From a virus: a DNA stretch of 26,869 nucleotides. A model generated the notes under the pieces. That model ran no database searches. It worked only from the letters and a program-made list of their open reading frames with translations, and was not told the DNA's origin. Position numbers and translations under genes: made by a program. Each line of letters begins with the position of its first letter. The stretch's first letter is position 1. Of this stretch, positions 1 through 5,914 are shown piece after piece. Location of the stretch: the IMG/VR virus record IMGVR_UViG_3300028925_002769, positions 1-26,869 of that record; one strand, given 5' to 3'.

Positions 1-69
1 CGCAGTTCTGACGATCTGTTTGACAACGAAACATGGGGGGAGAGAGAGCATGATCAAGCTCAATCGTAA
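1..69 (+). CDS. C-terminal end of an upstream gene (partial)
   Basis: Frame 1 is open from the left edge to a TAA at 67-69 and would encode about 22 acidic residues including SSDDLFDNETW. It would overlap the next gene by 20 bases, in keeping with the short overlaps elsewhere. The frame of the next gene is also open to the edge, so this is only the more likely of two readings. No function can be given from so short a piece. Confidence 0.35.
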   Translation, partial: RSSDDLFDNETWGEREHDQAQS

Positions 70-214
70 TCACAGAAGAGCGGCGGCGAAGGGGAATAAA
101 ACACCCAAACCGACTTTTAAAATAACTCCTCGTAAAACAGTTAAAAGAGGAGGGGGTTCACAAAGACACAAAGACACCAATTTATTTCAACGAAAGAAAG
201 AAGGAGATAAGTAA
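50..214 (+). CDS. Small, very basic phage protein (54 aa)
   Basis: I chose the ATG at 50 because a purine-rich GGGGGGAGAGAGAG lies just upstream; an in-frame TTG at 20 would extend the protein by ten residues but has no good ribosome binding site. The product is rich in Lys, Arg and Asn with a GGG turn in the middle and has almost no acidic residues, so nucleic-acid binding is possible. I do not recognise the family. Its TAA shares a base with the next ATG (TAATG), implying translational coupling. Confidence 0.6.
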   Translation: MIKLNRNHRRAAAKGNKTPKPTFKITPRKTVKRGGGSQRHKDTNLFQRKKEGDK

Positions 215-426
215 TGGATGAAGTAATGACGGGCCATGGCGGTCCTAGGGATAGAGGTGGCGCGGATTATTATTATCACCGTCCACCGGTGCCGCATTAC
301 TGGGCGCAGGGTACGGGTCACGGTCTTAAGACCGTTGCGGCTCAGATGAATGCGTCTGAGATTGCGGCATACAACGAGGGCTATCTTGCGGCTGAAGATT
401 ACGGCGTCCAGAAAGATTGGGGATAA
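214..426 (+). CDS. Small conserved-type phage protein with GGPRDRGGADYYY motif (70 aa)
   Basis: The start is fixed by a strong AAGGAG at 201-206 and the TAATG junction with the previous gene. The N-terminal half is rich in Gly, Arg, Tyr and Pro (GGPRDRGGADYYYHRPPVPH). The C-terminal half looks helical and contains the segment SEIAAYNEGYLAAED. Short proteins that begin with a GPRDRG-type segment and continue with an EIxAYxxGY-type segment recur, from memory, in early regions of marine podoviruses and roseophages, but no function is known to me. It contains no cysteines and no membrane segment. It is probably co-expressed with the other small early genes around it. Confidence 0.75.
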   Translation: MDEVMTGHGGPRDRGGADYYYHRPPVPHYWAQGTGHGLKTVAAQMNASEIAAYNEGYLAAEDYGVQKDWG

Positions 427-428
427 AC

Positions 429-698
429 ATGGGAATTACATCAATGGTGGACAGAGCAACCGCTCAGGTCGAAATTGTAACTACTGATCGGGGCGATACG
501 TTTGACATGACCGACCCGCAACGTGACCAGAGTCCTCACCGCGTCATAGCACTCGCCACCTTTTATTGGGAGGCTGACGAGGATTGGACAGAGTTTGCCA
601 GACGGGTGGCCTCGGTTGGTGATCGTATGTTTATGGAGTTTGATGACGGTCACAGTGTTACGCAATACATTCAGTTTAAAACGGGGGGAGAATTATAA
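429..698 (+). CDS. Hypothetical protein (89 aa)
   Basis: I place the start at ATG 429, two bases after the previous stop, with a weak GGGGAT ribosome binding site; an upstream in-frame TTG at 417 is less likely. The protein is acidic, with a central aromatic segment (ATFYWEADEDWTEFARRV) and a predicted mixed strand/helix fold. I recognise no domain. It ends with TAATG shared with the next gene. The spacing and overlaps place it firmly in the left-end early operon, where such short genes often encode host take-over factors; that role is inferred from position only. Confidence 0.65.
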   Translation: MGITSMVDRATAQVEIVTTDRGDTFDMTDPQRDQSPHRVIALATFYWEADEDWTEFARRVASVGDRMFMEFDDGHSVTQYIQFKTGGEL

Positions 699-1162
699 TG
701 GGACTAGATGCATATTTAATTGCGGAGCGTAACAACACTACGCTGAGTAATGGTAAGGACAATTTCATCCCGATGGAGCGGCCAACGGAGGCCGTTTATG
801 TTCGGAATGAACACGGGGGGGTGTCACGCGCAGAGGTATGCTGGCCTATCAAGACTGTTGTGTTGGAGATCCAGTACTGGCGCAAGCACTGGGATTTGCA
901 TGACTACATCAACAGTACACACGCATCGCCTGACGAGTACAACAACAACCCTATGAGGGTTGATTTATCCCCCGAGATGTTGCGGGATATTGCGTACAAA
1001 ATTCGCGGGTTTTCTAGCAGCGGTGATTTGATTGAAGATCCTGACCCCCGCTACCGTCACCACACAGAGAGGGAGGAGTACGCTAAGAAGTTTGAGTTAG
1101 CTGCGGATTGGATTTTGTTCGATCCATGGGACAGGAATGTTTATTATCAGGGGGATTACTAG
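698..1162 (+). CDS. MGLDAYL-type phage protein (154 aa)
   Basis: The start follows GGGGGGAG at 683-690 and sits on a TAATG junction. The protein opens with MGLDAYLIAER and carries EIQYWRKHWDLHDYI at about residues 57-71. This pairing of an N-terminal MGLDxYL with a central YWRKxxxLH segment marks a family common in phages and some bacteria, usually left without a function. The C-terminal third is helical and charged (HHTEREEYAKKFELAADW). The conserved Asp, His and Trp residues could form a ligand or metal site, but that is speculation. A +1-frame ORF inside this gene looks like a shadow. Confidence 0.75.
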   Translation: MGLDAYLIAERNNTTLSNGKDNFIPMERPTEAVYVRNEHGGVSRAEVCWPIKTVVLEIQYWRKHWDLHDYINSTHASPDEYNNNPMRVDLSPEMLRDIAYKIRGFSSSGDLIEDPDPRYRHHTEREEYAKKFELAADWILFDPWDRNVYYQGDY

Positions 1163-1165
1163 AAC

Positions 1166-1327
1166 ATGGTGGCGGTTAACAAGAATAAGCCAGTGGGAAA
1201 GAAGTCGGACGATCAGCAGCGCAAGGAGAATATGAGAAACAAGCAGTCTTGTTCGATGCGCTACCGCCAAGATGTAAAGGTGAGTTTAGCTGACGAGCCA
1301 TGGGACGAGGACAAGGGAGAGTCATGA
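1166..1327 (+). CDS. Small charged protein (53 aa)
   Basis: The ORF begins at ATG 1166, three bases after the previous stop, and ends with an ATGA overlap onto the next gene's ATG at 1324. The product is Lys/Asn/Gln-rich at the N-terminus (MVAVNKNKPVGKK) and turns acidic at the C-terminus (LADEPWDEDKGES). A GGGGG run at 1151 gives a weak ribosome binding site about ten bases upstream. It fills the only gap between its neighbours, so it is probably real. No family is recognised. Confidence 0.55.
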   Translation: MVAVNKNKPVGKKSDDQQRKENMRNKQSCSMRYRQDVKVSLADEPWDEDKGES

Positions 1328-1593
1328 GTTTATCTGAAGAGTACATTGCTATGGCTGCGGCTGAGAACAAGTTGTTTAAGAAGAGTCTTGGCGGTCGCAG
1401 TTCCAACTATGGATTTAAGCCTGACAACGGCTGGCACAACGGCAATCGGGGCAGGCCCAAGCATGAGAAGTCTATTCAGCTACGCGCACTCGCAGAGTTG
1501 GGCGCCAGTAAAACCGAGATTGCATTCAAGCTGGACATGACGGTGAAGAACGTATCTCGCACGGCGCGCAGGCATGGGATTGTTTTTAAATAA
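1324..1593 (+). CDS. Small helix-turn-helix DNA-binding protein (89 aa)
   Basis: The ATG at 1324 is preceded by AAGGGAGAG (1312-1320) and overlaps the previous stop as ATGA; an upstream in-frame GTG at 1300 is less likely. The C-terminal segment at about residues 54-85 (LAELGASKTEIAFKLDMTV, then NVSRTARRHGI) has the spacing of a homeodomain-like helix-turn-helix: a helix, the SKTEIAFKL turn region, and a recognition helix around VKNVSRTARRHG. The middle (NGWHNGNRGRPKHEK) is a basic, AT-hook-like GRP linker. The likely role is a phage transcription regulator or an accessory protein for DNA transactions. A 14-bp inverted repeat follows directly after its stop and could be its target. Confidence 0.7.
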   Translation: MSLSEEYIAMAAAENKLFKKSLGGRSSNYGFKPDNGWHNGNRGRPKHEKSIQLRALAELGASKTEIAFKLDMTVKNVSRTARRHGIVFK

Positions 1594-1596
1594 TGG

Positions 1597-1663
1597 TGAG
1601 GGCTACTGGAACGCAAGACGTTGAGGCTCTTGTGTGAAAATGAAAGAGATCCAGTAGCCCTCA
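1597..1663. repeat. 14-bp perfect inverted repeat with nested stem
   Basis: Arms TGAGGGCTACTGGA (1597-1610) and TCCAGTAGCCCTCA (1650-1663) are exact reverse complements separated by 39 bases. A second shorter stem, ACGCAAG (1611-1617) against CTTGTGT (1629-1635), can form inside with one G-U pair. No U-tract follows, so this is not a standard intrinsic terminator. It could be a structured RNA, a protein binding site or the remnant of a small mobile element. Confidence 0.7.
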
Positions 1664-1699
1664 TGTATAATATACCAATAAACGAGGAGCATGTATAAT
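1662..1699 (+). promoter_or_regulatory. Candidate promoter -10 with repeated CATGTATAAT
   Basis: A perfect TATAAT lies at 1666-1671, 27 bases before the ATG at 1698. No acceptable -35 is seen at 16-18 bases upstream, where the right arm of the inverted repeat lies. The decamer CATGTATAAT occurs at 1662-1671 and again at 1690-1699, running into the start codon. A promoter needing an activator, or a binding site for a small regulator, are both possible. Confidence 0.35.
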
Positions 1700-1880
1700 G
1701 AAAAATATAACACCAGCGCAAGAGGCAGAATTAAAACATCTGAAACGCATGGTTGATAACAACGAACAGGCAGGCAATAGAGTAGATGCAGCACCTGATG
1801 CGCGGAACAATTTGCACCAGGCGAGACGAGAATTAAAAGACTTTGTAAGTAAATTAAGACGAGAAGGATATCTAATATGA
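1698..1880 (+). CDS. Small helical protein (60 aa)
   Basis: GAGGAG at 1684-1689 sits eight bases before the ATG. The product is almost entirely predicted helix with heptad-like hydrophobic spacing (EAELKHLKRMV and LHQARRELKDFVSKLRREG), suggesting a short helical hairpin or dimer. It ends with an ATGA overlap onto the next gene. Nothing identifies a family. It is the first gene after the inverted-repeat region and so may start a separate transcript with the 153-residue protein downstream. Confidence 0.6.
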   Translation: MKNITPAQEAELKHLKRMVDNNEQAGNRVDAAPDARNNLHQARRELKDFVSKLRREGYLI

Positions 1881-2338
1881 CTATCGAAACCAAGATTGTA
1901 TTGATTGAGGAACTAACTTATTCGGGGAGTGCCTTTGGGGTATTGCCCGAGAATGGTGAGGGTGTGTTTATTAATCAGCGCATTGTTGAGAAGATGAATC
2001 TGGAGCCTGACACTGAGGTTTATGCCTCGGTACTTCCTAATTATTCTGACAAGCGATCTACTATTCCTTGGCGTGTGGTCAATGTTGTTGCGACCGACCC
2101 CAATCCCACTGAAGAGAACGGTCCAACGGATGCTCAGATTGAGGACATGGAGATCGATGCTCGTATTGAGGACGAGGAGGAGATTGATGCGTTGGTCTTG
2201 GATTTGCTGGGCCAGAAGCCGCAAACGATCAAGGATATTTATGATTCCCTGGACTGGTCCCTGCCTCAGATCAGATCTTCGCTGCAACGTCAGAAAGAAT
2301 TGGTTCGCAAGGTCGAGGTTTACCGGCTAGCCGACTGA
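1877..2338 (+). CDS. Candidate OB-like plus winged-helix regulator (153 aa)
   Basis: Residues 12-70 (with GEGVFINQRIVEKMNLEPD, then TEVYASVLPN and TIPWRVVNV) have the strand pattern of a small beta-barrel, similar to short OB/cold-shock-like domains. Residues 75-105 are a strongly acidic linker (EDMEIDARIEDEEEIDA). Residues 106-153 (LLGQKPQTIKDIYDSLDWSL, then a second helix and KVEVYRLAD) look like a winged helix. Together this suggests a nucleic-acid-binding regulator. The domain assignments come from reading the sequence pattern, not from a search. The gene is translationally coupled (ATGA) to the 60-residue gene before it, with AGAAGGA as ribosome binding site. Confidence 0.6.
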   Translation: MTIETKIVLIEELTYSGSAFGVLPENGEGVFINQRIVEKMNLEPDTEVYASVLPNYSDKRSTIPWRVVNVVATDPNPTEENGPTDAQIEDMEIDARIEDEEEIDALVLDLLGQKPQTIKDIYDSLDWSLPQIRSSLQRQKELVRKVEVYRLAD

Positions 2339-2342
2339 CTAC

Positions 2343-2381
2343 TTGTGGGCTGCACATAAGCATAGTATATGTGGCCCACAA
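2343..2381. promoter_or_regulatory. Bulged hairpin / possible operator-promoter before the RHH gene
   Basis: TTGTGGGC (2343-2350) pairs perfectly with GCCCACAA (2374-2381), and inside it CACATA (2353-2358) pairs with TATGTG (2368-2373), leaving a two-base bulge and a nine-base loop. On the same bases a weak -35-like TTGTGG (2343-2348) and -10-like TATATG (2366-2371) are 17 bases apart. A small DNA-binding protein starts 16 bases downstream, so autoregulation is a natural idea. There is no U-tract, which argues against a terminator. Confidence 0.5.
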
Positions 2382-2396
2382 CAAGAGGATAACACC

Positions 2397-2612
2397 ATGA
2401 AGAACAAACAAGTTACTCGCAAGCCAGCCACAACTCCAGGGCGCGGCAAGCAACGACAGGAATCCACCGGCCAACCTTTTAAGAATGTTGCGGTGTTTAC
2501 GGACGTTCACAAACTGCTAAAGGAATTGGCGGACGCTGATGACCGTACCATGGCACGGCAGCTATCTGTATTGATCCGCAGGGAGCATCAAAAAGTTTTT
2601 GTAGATGGCTAA
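2397..2612 (+). CDS. Ribbon-helix-helix-like DNA-binding protein (71 aa)
   Basis: The start at 2397 follows AAGAGGA (2383-2389) by seven bases; the longer frame upstream runs through the hairpin and is not used. Residues 1-28 form a basic, disordered-looking tail (QVTRKPATTPGRGKQ). Residues 29-65 (KNVAVFTDVHKLLKELADA, then DDRTMARQLSVLIRREHQ) match the Arc/CopG pattern of one strand followed by two helices. Such proteins act as dimers on palindromic operators. The imperfect palindrome directly upstream is a candidate self-operator. The assignment rests on pattern only. Confidence 0.65.
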   Translation: MKNKQVTRKPATTPGRGKQRQESTGQPFKNVAVFTDVHKLLKELADADDRTMARQLSVLIRREHQKVFVDG

Positions 2613-2796
2613 ATGGGACTTTGAAAAGATGATTAACAGGGAAGAATACAACCGTGTGCTGGCTGAGGTCAAACGATTGGAGGAAGAGAACAAAACATTG
2701 AAGGCGCTTTTGGTTTTGGCTAAGGAAAATGAAGTTAGGCAAGATGATATGATCGATATACTAAAAGTGGGCATGGCTGCTAGCGTTTATGAGTGA
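2605..2796 (+). CDS. Short coiled-coil protein (63 aa)
   Basis: The ATG at 2605 overlaps the end of the previous gene by eight bases. Residues 14-45 form a clear heptad pattern (EYNRVLAEVKRLEEENKTLK, then ALLVLAKEN), typical of a leucine-zipper-like dimer. There is no strong ribosome binding site close to 2605; an internal ATG at 2629 is an alternative. It is the last + strand gene of the left block and lies nine bases from the end of the convergent HNH gene. Function is unknown; scaffolding or regulation by dimerisation is conceivable. Confidence 0.55.
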   Translation: MAKWDFEKMINREEYNRVLAEVKRLEEENKTLKALLVLAKENEVRQDDMIDILKVGMAASVYE

Positions 2797-2805
2797 GGGG
2801 GATTT

Positions 2806-3396
2806 TTAGTTTAAAGAAGTGACTTTCTCTGCTTTTTTTCTAGCGGCGGTTGCTTCTTGAAGCGTGACGAAGGTTCCTAGGTTTGTTTTTTTACCATCGA
2901 TATTCATCGAGGCTCTCCACTTTCCTTTATCTTTTAGAAAGCTGACGCCTTTCACCCCAGACGTATTGGACTTACTTATTCCCGTGTTCGCGGACTGTTG
3001 TCTTGCTGTTACTTCTCGCAGGTTTACTAACCTGTTGTCGCACCCATCCCGATTGATATGATCGATTGAGTTGGGCCATTGCGGATAGTATCCATGATGC
3101 AGGAAGAATGCCACTCGATGCGCGAACAGTTTCTTTTGTACTCCCAAGTAAGAAGGTGTTCCGTTTAGGTAGTAGCAGGTAGATCTTGTGGGCTTGACTC
3201 TGCAATTAAATGCCAAGTCTCCTGCCCGTTCAAGATTGTACTTAGCCGCTGCGCCCTCGGCACTCATAAAAGAGCTACCCTCTCCTGTATGATAAAAGTC
3301 TTTTGGAAGGCGCTCTTTGGAATATATCATTCCAGACGTTGGAAGATACCGAAACAATCTTCGCATTAGTTCTAAGTCTTCCCACCATTTTTCCAT
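2806..3396 (-). CDS. HNH endonuclease with AP2-type DNA-binding domain (196 aa)
   Basis: The HNH core is at about residues 90-140: AHRVAFFLHHGYYP, SIDHINRDGCDNRLVNLREV and ARQQSANTG, matching the iDHinrd..DNR..NLR signature of phage and homing HNH nucleases. Residues about 144-190 (SGVKGVSFLKDKGKWRASMN, then KTNLGTFVTLQEATAARKKA) form an AP2-like DNA-binding domain, a common partner of these nucleases. The gene is more AT-rich than the SNF2 gene upstream. It overlaps the preceding gene by 25 bases and has an AGAAAGAGAT ribosome binding site. It probably makes site-specific nicks or breaks, as free-standing homing endonucleases do, but it may have been recruited for a phage function. Confidence 0.92.
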   Translation of the reverse strand: MEKWWEDLELMRRLFRYLPTSGMIYSKERLPKDFYHTGEGSSFMSAEGAAAKYNLERAGDLAFNCRVKPTRSTCYYLNGTPSYLGVQKKLFAHRVAFFLHHGYYPQWPNSIDHINRDGCDNRLVNLREVTARQQSANTGISKSNTSGVKGVSFLKDKGKWRASMNIDGKKTNLGTFVTLQEATAARKKAEKVTSLN

Positions 3397-3602
3397 ATTA
3401 TCTCTTTCTTCTGTTTTCTAATCAATTTTCTTTGCCGTTCAAGTTCATAAAACTGATTCCAAGCATCTCGCTCTTGATCCTGCAAAAGCTCTTCCCATTT
3501 CCAATAGTCTAAGTCCAATTGCGTTATATCATTTAGAACATCAAAGTCGACGACCCCCCACTGGGGCCATGGACCTTGGATGACGTTATCTTTTGGGTTC
3601 AT
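3372..3602 (-). CDS. Hypothetical Trp-rich helical protein (76 aa)
   Basis: I place the start at the ATG at 3602 (MNPKDNVIQGPWPQWG); a TTG four codons earlier also fits the frame. The N-terminal part has a GPWPQWG loop. The rest is a long charged helix with many Trp, Gln and Arg residues (DAWNQFYELERQRKLIRKQK) ending in a basic tail. It overlaps the gene before it by 17 bases and the HNH gene after it by 25 bases. No family is recognised. The two flanking overlaps and sensible composition support a real gene. Confidence 0.55.
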   Translation of the reverse strand: MNPKDNVIQGPWPQWGVVDFDVLNDITQLDLDYWKWEELLQDQERDAWNQFYELERQRKLIRKQKKEIIWKNGGKT

Positions 3603-3840
3603 TGGACTTGCCAATCTTAGACTGTCTCAGATGCTCCGGTTCTTTTGAGTAGCCTCTGATCTGGGTGACGTTGTCTTTGTTCATAGATTTAAGCAATGCT
3701 TCAGCGATGTCTGGACTTAGCCCGGTGCTTTCCGACAATGCTTTCGTCCCTGTTTTAAGACTCCGCAAACCTCGTTTATAATCCACCATGTCTTCGATTG
3801 CTTGGCGGTGTTGTATTTCTTCTAGGTAAGTTTTAGCCAT
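3586..3840 (-). CDS. Hypothetical protein (84 aa)
   Basis: The ATG at 3840 lies inside the last codons of the helicase gene, about 14 bases after an AGGAGAGA. The protein is helical: residues 1-45 contain EEIQHRQAIEDMVDYKRGLR and residues 36-55 (LSESTGLSPDIAEALLKSM) resemble a short UBA- or HTH-like helical bundle. The C-terminus is basic. It overlaps the helicase by 19 bases and the next gene by 17, so translation is likely coupled. A helicase partner protein is a reasonable guess from position alone. Confidence 0.6.
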   Translation of the reverse strand: MAKTYLEEIQHRQAIEDMVDYKRGLRSLKTGTKALSESTGLSPDIAEALLKSMNKDNVTQIRGYSKEPEHLRQSKIGKSNEPKR

Positions 3841-5276
3841 TCTCTTGCTTTCTCTCCTAATACTAATGCGCCTATGTTAATTTTATTGCGAAGTGATTCC
3901 ACGATACGCTCATCGATTGTGCCATCAGATATCAAATCAATATAGGTCACTGGGTTTTTTTGACCGATGCGGTGCGCCCTGTCCTCGCTTTGGATTCTAG
4001 TCTCCAAGTTGAAGTCATTGGCATAGTATACCACAAGGTTGGCCTCGGTCAAAGTTAAGCCATATCCTGCGGTAGCTGGGTTACCCACAAAGTATTTCAG
4101 TGGGTGGTTGGGGTTCTGGAAGTTCTGAACGATAGCCAGACGTTCGTCATCTTTGGTATCTCCAAAGTACGCCGCAGCGGAACCGGCTCCGAACTCTTTG
4201 TTCAGCATCGAGGTGATTGATTTAATATCATGACGGAACCGCGACCAGATGATTGCCTTGCCATCATGTTCGTCCATGATTTCTTTAAGTGCGTCTGTTC
4301 TTTTGGTTGGAAAGTATTGCACATCACCCTCGTCGGTCTTGATATGACCGGACAGGATTTGTTGTAGGCGCAAAAGCTGTGTAATTACTGCGGGTGCGCT
4401 GACCAGTTCACCGTTGTCCAGTAAGAGCATTGCTTGTCGTGATATGTCGTTGTACATTTTTCTTTGTTCGGGGGTCAGGTTCACATATCTAACGGTGTAT
4501 GTTTTTTCTGGCAGATCCAAGCATTCTTTTTTCAGTACGCGATAGCTGAATGTTGCAATTCTTTCGGTCAACTCATCGAGGTATCGGTATCCAACCACTT
4601 GTGTGAACGACCTGGCGCCCATCTTCTGTTGTTTGGTGATGGCATACCGGCCTTGGAACGCCCAGTATGATTCGCCTAGCATCCCTCGACGGAGGAACTC
4701 TGCTTGAGCATAGATATCCAGGGGGGACTTGGTGATTGGTGATCCGGTTAGTAGTCTCTTGTATGAGAACCCATCTGCTATCTCCATCAAGGACTTTGTT
4801 CTCTTTGCCTTGGGGTTTTTGATGGTGGTGCTTTCATCGATGGCAATCATGCCATACTGACCAAGGTGTTTAGCCATCCACTTGCCGGCGTTTTGTCCTT
4901 TGGCCGTGGAGAATGCTTCAACATTCATAACGAATATTGTGAGGCCAGCGAATCCTTTAGTAATTGATTTCAATTCTTCTGTTTGTTTCTTGTTTGGGTT
5001 TGCCACCCACCGTATGATCCGAATCGGCACATCATCTGACATATGCTGCGGTATTTCCTTGGCTACCCAGTTTCGATACACGCCTTTCGGTGCGATGATT
5101 AACGCGAAGTTAATCTTACCTTCCAAGAATAGCTGGCCCATGTTATCTATGAGGACTTTCGACTTGCCGGTCCCCATTTCCATAAAGAAACCAAAGGATC
5201 CGCGAGATCCAGCAGCGTCCAGTGCTGTCCGTTGATGATCAAATGGTTTAGTTTTAAATTTATAGTTGACTGTCAT
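3822..5276 (-). CDS. SNF2-family (SF2) DNA helicase/translocase (484 aa)
   Basis: I chose the ATG at 5276 (MTVNYKFKTKPFDHQ) because GGGAG lies seven bases upstream, rather than the in-frame ATG at 5318, which would run through the promoter region. Motif I is MEMGTGKS near residues 32-39. Motif II is AIDEST near 145-150, with DEST in place of the classic DEAH, as seen in many phage SNF2 proteins. Motif III is LLTGSP near 175-180. The C-terminal RecA domain carries QSEDRAHRIGQKNPV, the SNF2 motif VI. The enzyme should hydrolyse ATP and move along double-stranded DNA, in replication, recombination or stripping of bound proteins. It heads a leftward operon and is transcribed from the divergent regulatory region shared with the replication operon. 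Confidence 0.95.
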   Translation of the reverse strand: MTVNYKFKTKPFDHQRTALDAAGSRGSFGFFMEMGTGKSKVLIDNMGQLFLEGKINFALIIAPKGVYRNWVAKEIPQHMSDDVPIRIIRWVANPNKKQTEELKSITKGFAGLTIFVMNVEAFSTAKGQNAGKWMAKHLGQYGMIAIDESTTIKNPKAKRTKSLMEIADGFSYKRLLTGSPITKSPLDIYAQAEFLRRGMLGESYWAFQGRYAITKQQKMGARSFTQVVGYRYLDELTERIATFSYRVLKKECLDLPEKTYTVRYVNLTPEQRKMYNDISRQAMLLLDNGELVSAPAVITQLLRLQQILSGHIKTDEGDVQYFPTKRTDALKEIMDEHDGKAIIWSRFRHDIKSITSMLNKEFGAGSAAAYFGDTKDDERLAIVQNFQNPNHPLKYFVGNPATAGYGLTLTEANLVVYYANDFNLETRIQSEDRAHRIGQKNPVTYIDLISDGTIDERIVESLRNKINIGALVLGEKAREWLKLT

Positions 5277-5295
5277 GTGTTTTCTCCCATATACT
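5266..5295 (+). promoter_or_regulatory. Sigma70-like promoter for the replication operon
   Basis: TTGACT (5266-5271) and TATACT (5290-5295) are separated by 18 bases and point right, with an expected transcript start near 5302. This is 50 bases before the ATG at 5354. The -35 box overlaps the first codons of the divergent SNF2 gene. Both boxes differ from consensus at one base each. Confidence 0.65.
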
Positions 5296-5297
5296 CT

Positions 5298-5326
5298 CAA
5301 ATACGGCACAATACACATTGTGTCAA
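5298..5326 (-). promoter_or_regulatory. Sigma70-like promoter for the SNF2 operon
   Basis: On the minus strand a perfect TTGACA (5326-5321) is followed after 17 bases by TATTTG (5303-5298), a weak -10. The expected start is near 5291, about 15 bases before the ATG at 5276, leaving just enough room for the GGGAG ribosome binding site. The 16-bp palindrome fills nearly all of the spacer. Confidence 0.5.
5307..5322. promoter_or_regulatory. Perfect palindrome, candidate operator for both divergent promoters
   Basis: CACAATACACATTGTG consists of six-base perfect inverted arms (CACAAT/ATTGTG) around a four-base centre. It lies between the -10 and -35 of the leftward promoter and just after the predicted start of the rightward one. 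A dimeric repressor bound here could block both directions. The binding protein is unknown; the small HTH, RHH and AlpA-like proteins in this window are candidates. Confidence 0.6.
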
Positions 5327-5353
5327 CATTAACCCTGAAGAGGATGTACTTTT

Positions 5354-5914
5354 ATGGAAGACATATTCGATGACATGTTCGACACAAGCCAAGCGTTGGC
5401 CGGTGTGGACACAGAAACCGGGATAACTTTATCCGGTATGGTAAGGCAGGTCACGGCTCTCGACAAAGACATTGAGGCCGCGGAGGTCCACCTCAAGATC
5501 TTGAAGGAAGCGCGGAGAACCATCACGCACGACCGTATCCCAAGCCTTATGGATGAAATGGGTGTGGAGAAGTTGGAAGTTGAGGGCGCATCGGTCGCTT
5601 GTAAACCTCTGGTACACGCATCTATTCCTGTAGCGCGAAGAGATGAGGCGTATAACTGGCTTCGTCAGAACGGACTTGATGACATTATAAAGAACGATGT
5701 TGTTATTACGTTCGGCAAGGGCGAGGACAATGTTGCGGGTAATCTTGTAGGCTTACTACAGGAGAAGGGCTTTGATCCAAAGACCAAGACTCACATTCAT
5801 GCGTCTACTCTTAAGGCATTTGTTAAGGAGCGGGTAGCTAACGGTAGGCCCATCGACCTTGATATGTTCGGGGCGTTTGTATCAACAGCAGCAGAAGTAA
5901 AGAGGAAAGCATAA
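5354..5914 (+). CDS. Conserved-type replication-operon protein, function unknown (186 aa)
   Basis: AGGA at 5341-5344 precedes the ATG by nine bases. The N-terminus is acidic (MEDIFDDMFD). Residues 24-60 look like a helix or short coiled coil (MVRQVTALDKDIEAAEVHLK). Residues 61-90 appear as strands (GVEKLEVEGASVACKPLVHA), and the C-terminal half contains the segments EAYNWLRQNG and KTHIHASTLKAFVKERVANG, the latter resembling a small DNA-binding or helical domain. It is the first gene of the replication operon and is coupled by TAATG to the SSB-like gene. That position suggests a partner of the ssDNA-binding protein or a nuclease inhibitor, but neither can be shown here. Confidence 0.7.
   Translation: MEDIFDDMFDTSQALAGVDTETGITLSGMVRQVTALDKDIEAAEVHLKILKEARRTITHDRIPSLMDEMGVEKLEVEGASVACKPLVHASIPVARRDEAYNWLRQNGLDDIIKNDVVITFGKGEDNVAGNLVGLLQEKGFDPKTKTHIHASTLKAFVKERVANGRPIDLDMFGAFVSTAAEVKRKA

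Noticed and set aside
2797-2805. Terminator between the convergent left block and HNH gene
   Set aside because: The nine-base gap and its flanks show a T5 run but no stem, so no terminator can be supported.
5277-5318. Longer start of the SNF2 helicase at 5318
   Set aside because: The extra 14 codons cross the promoter and operator, and the strong GGGAG site is placed for the ATG at 5276.
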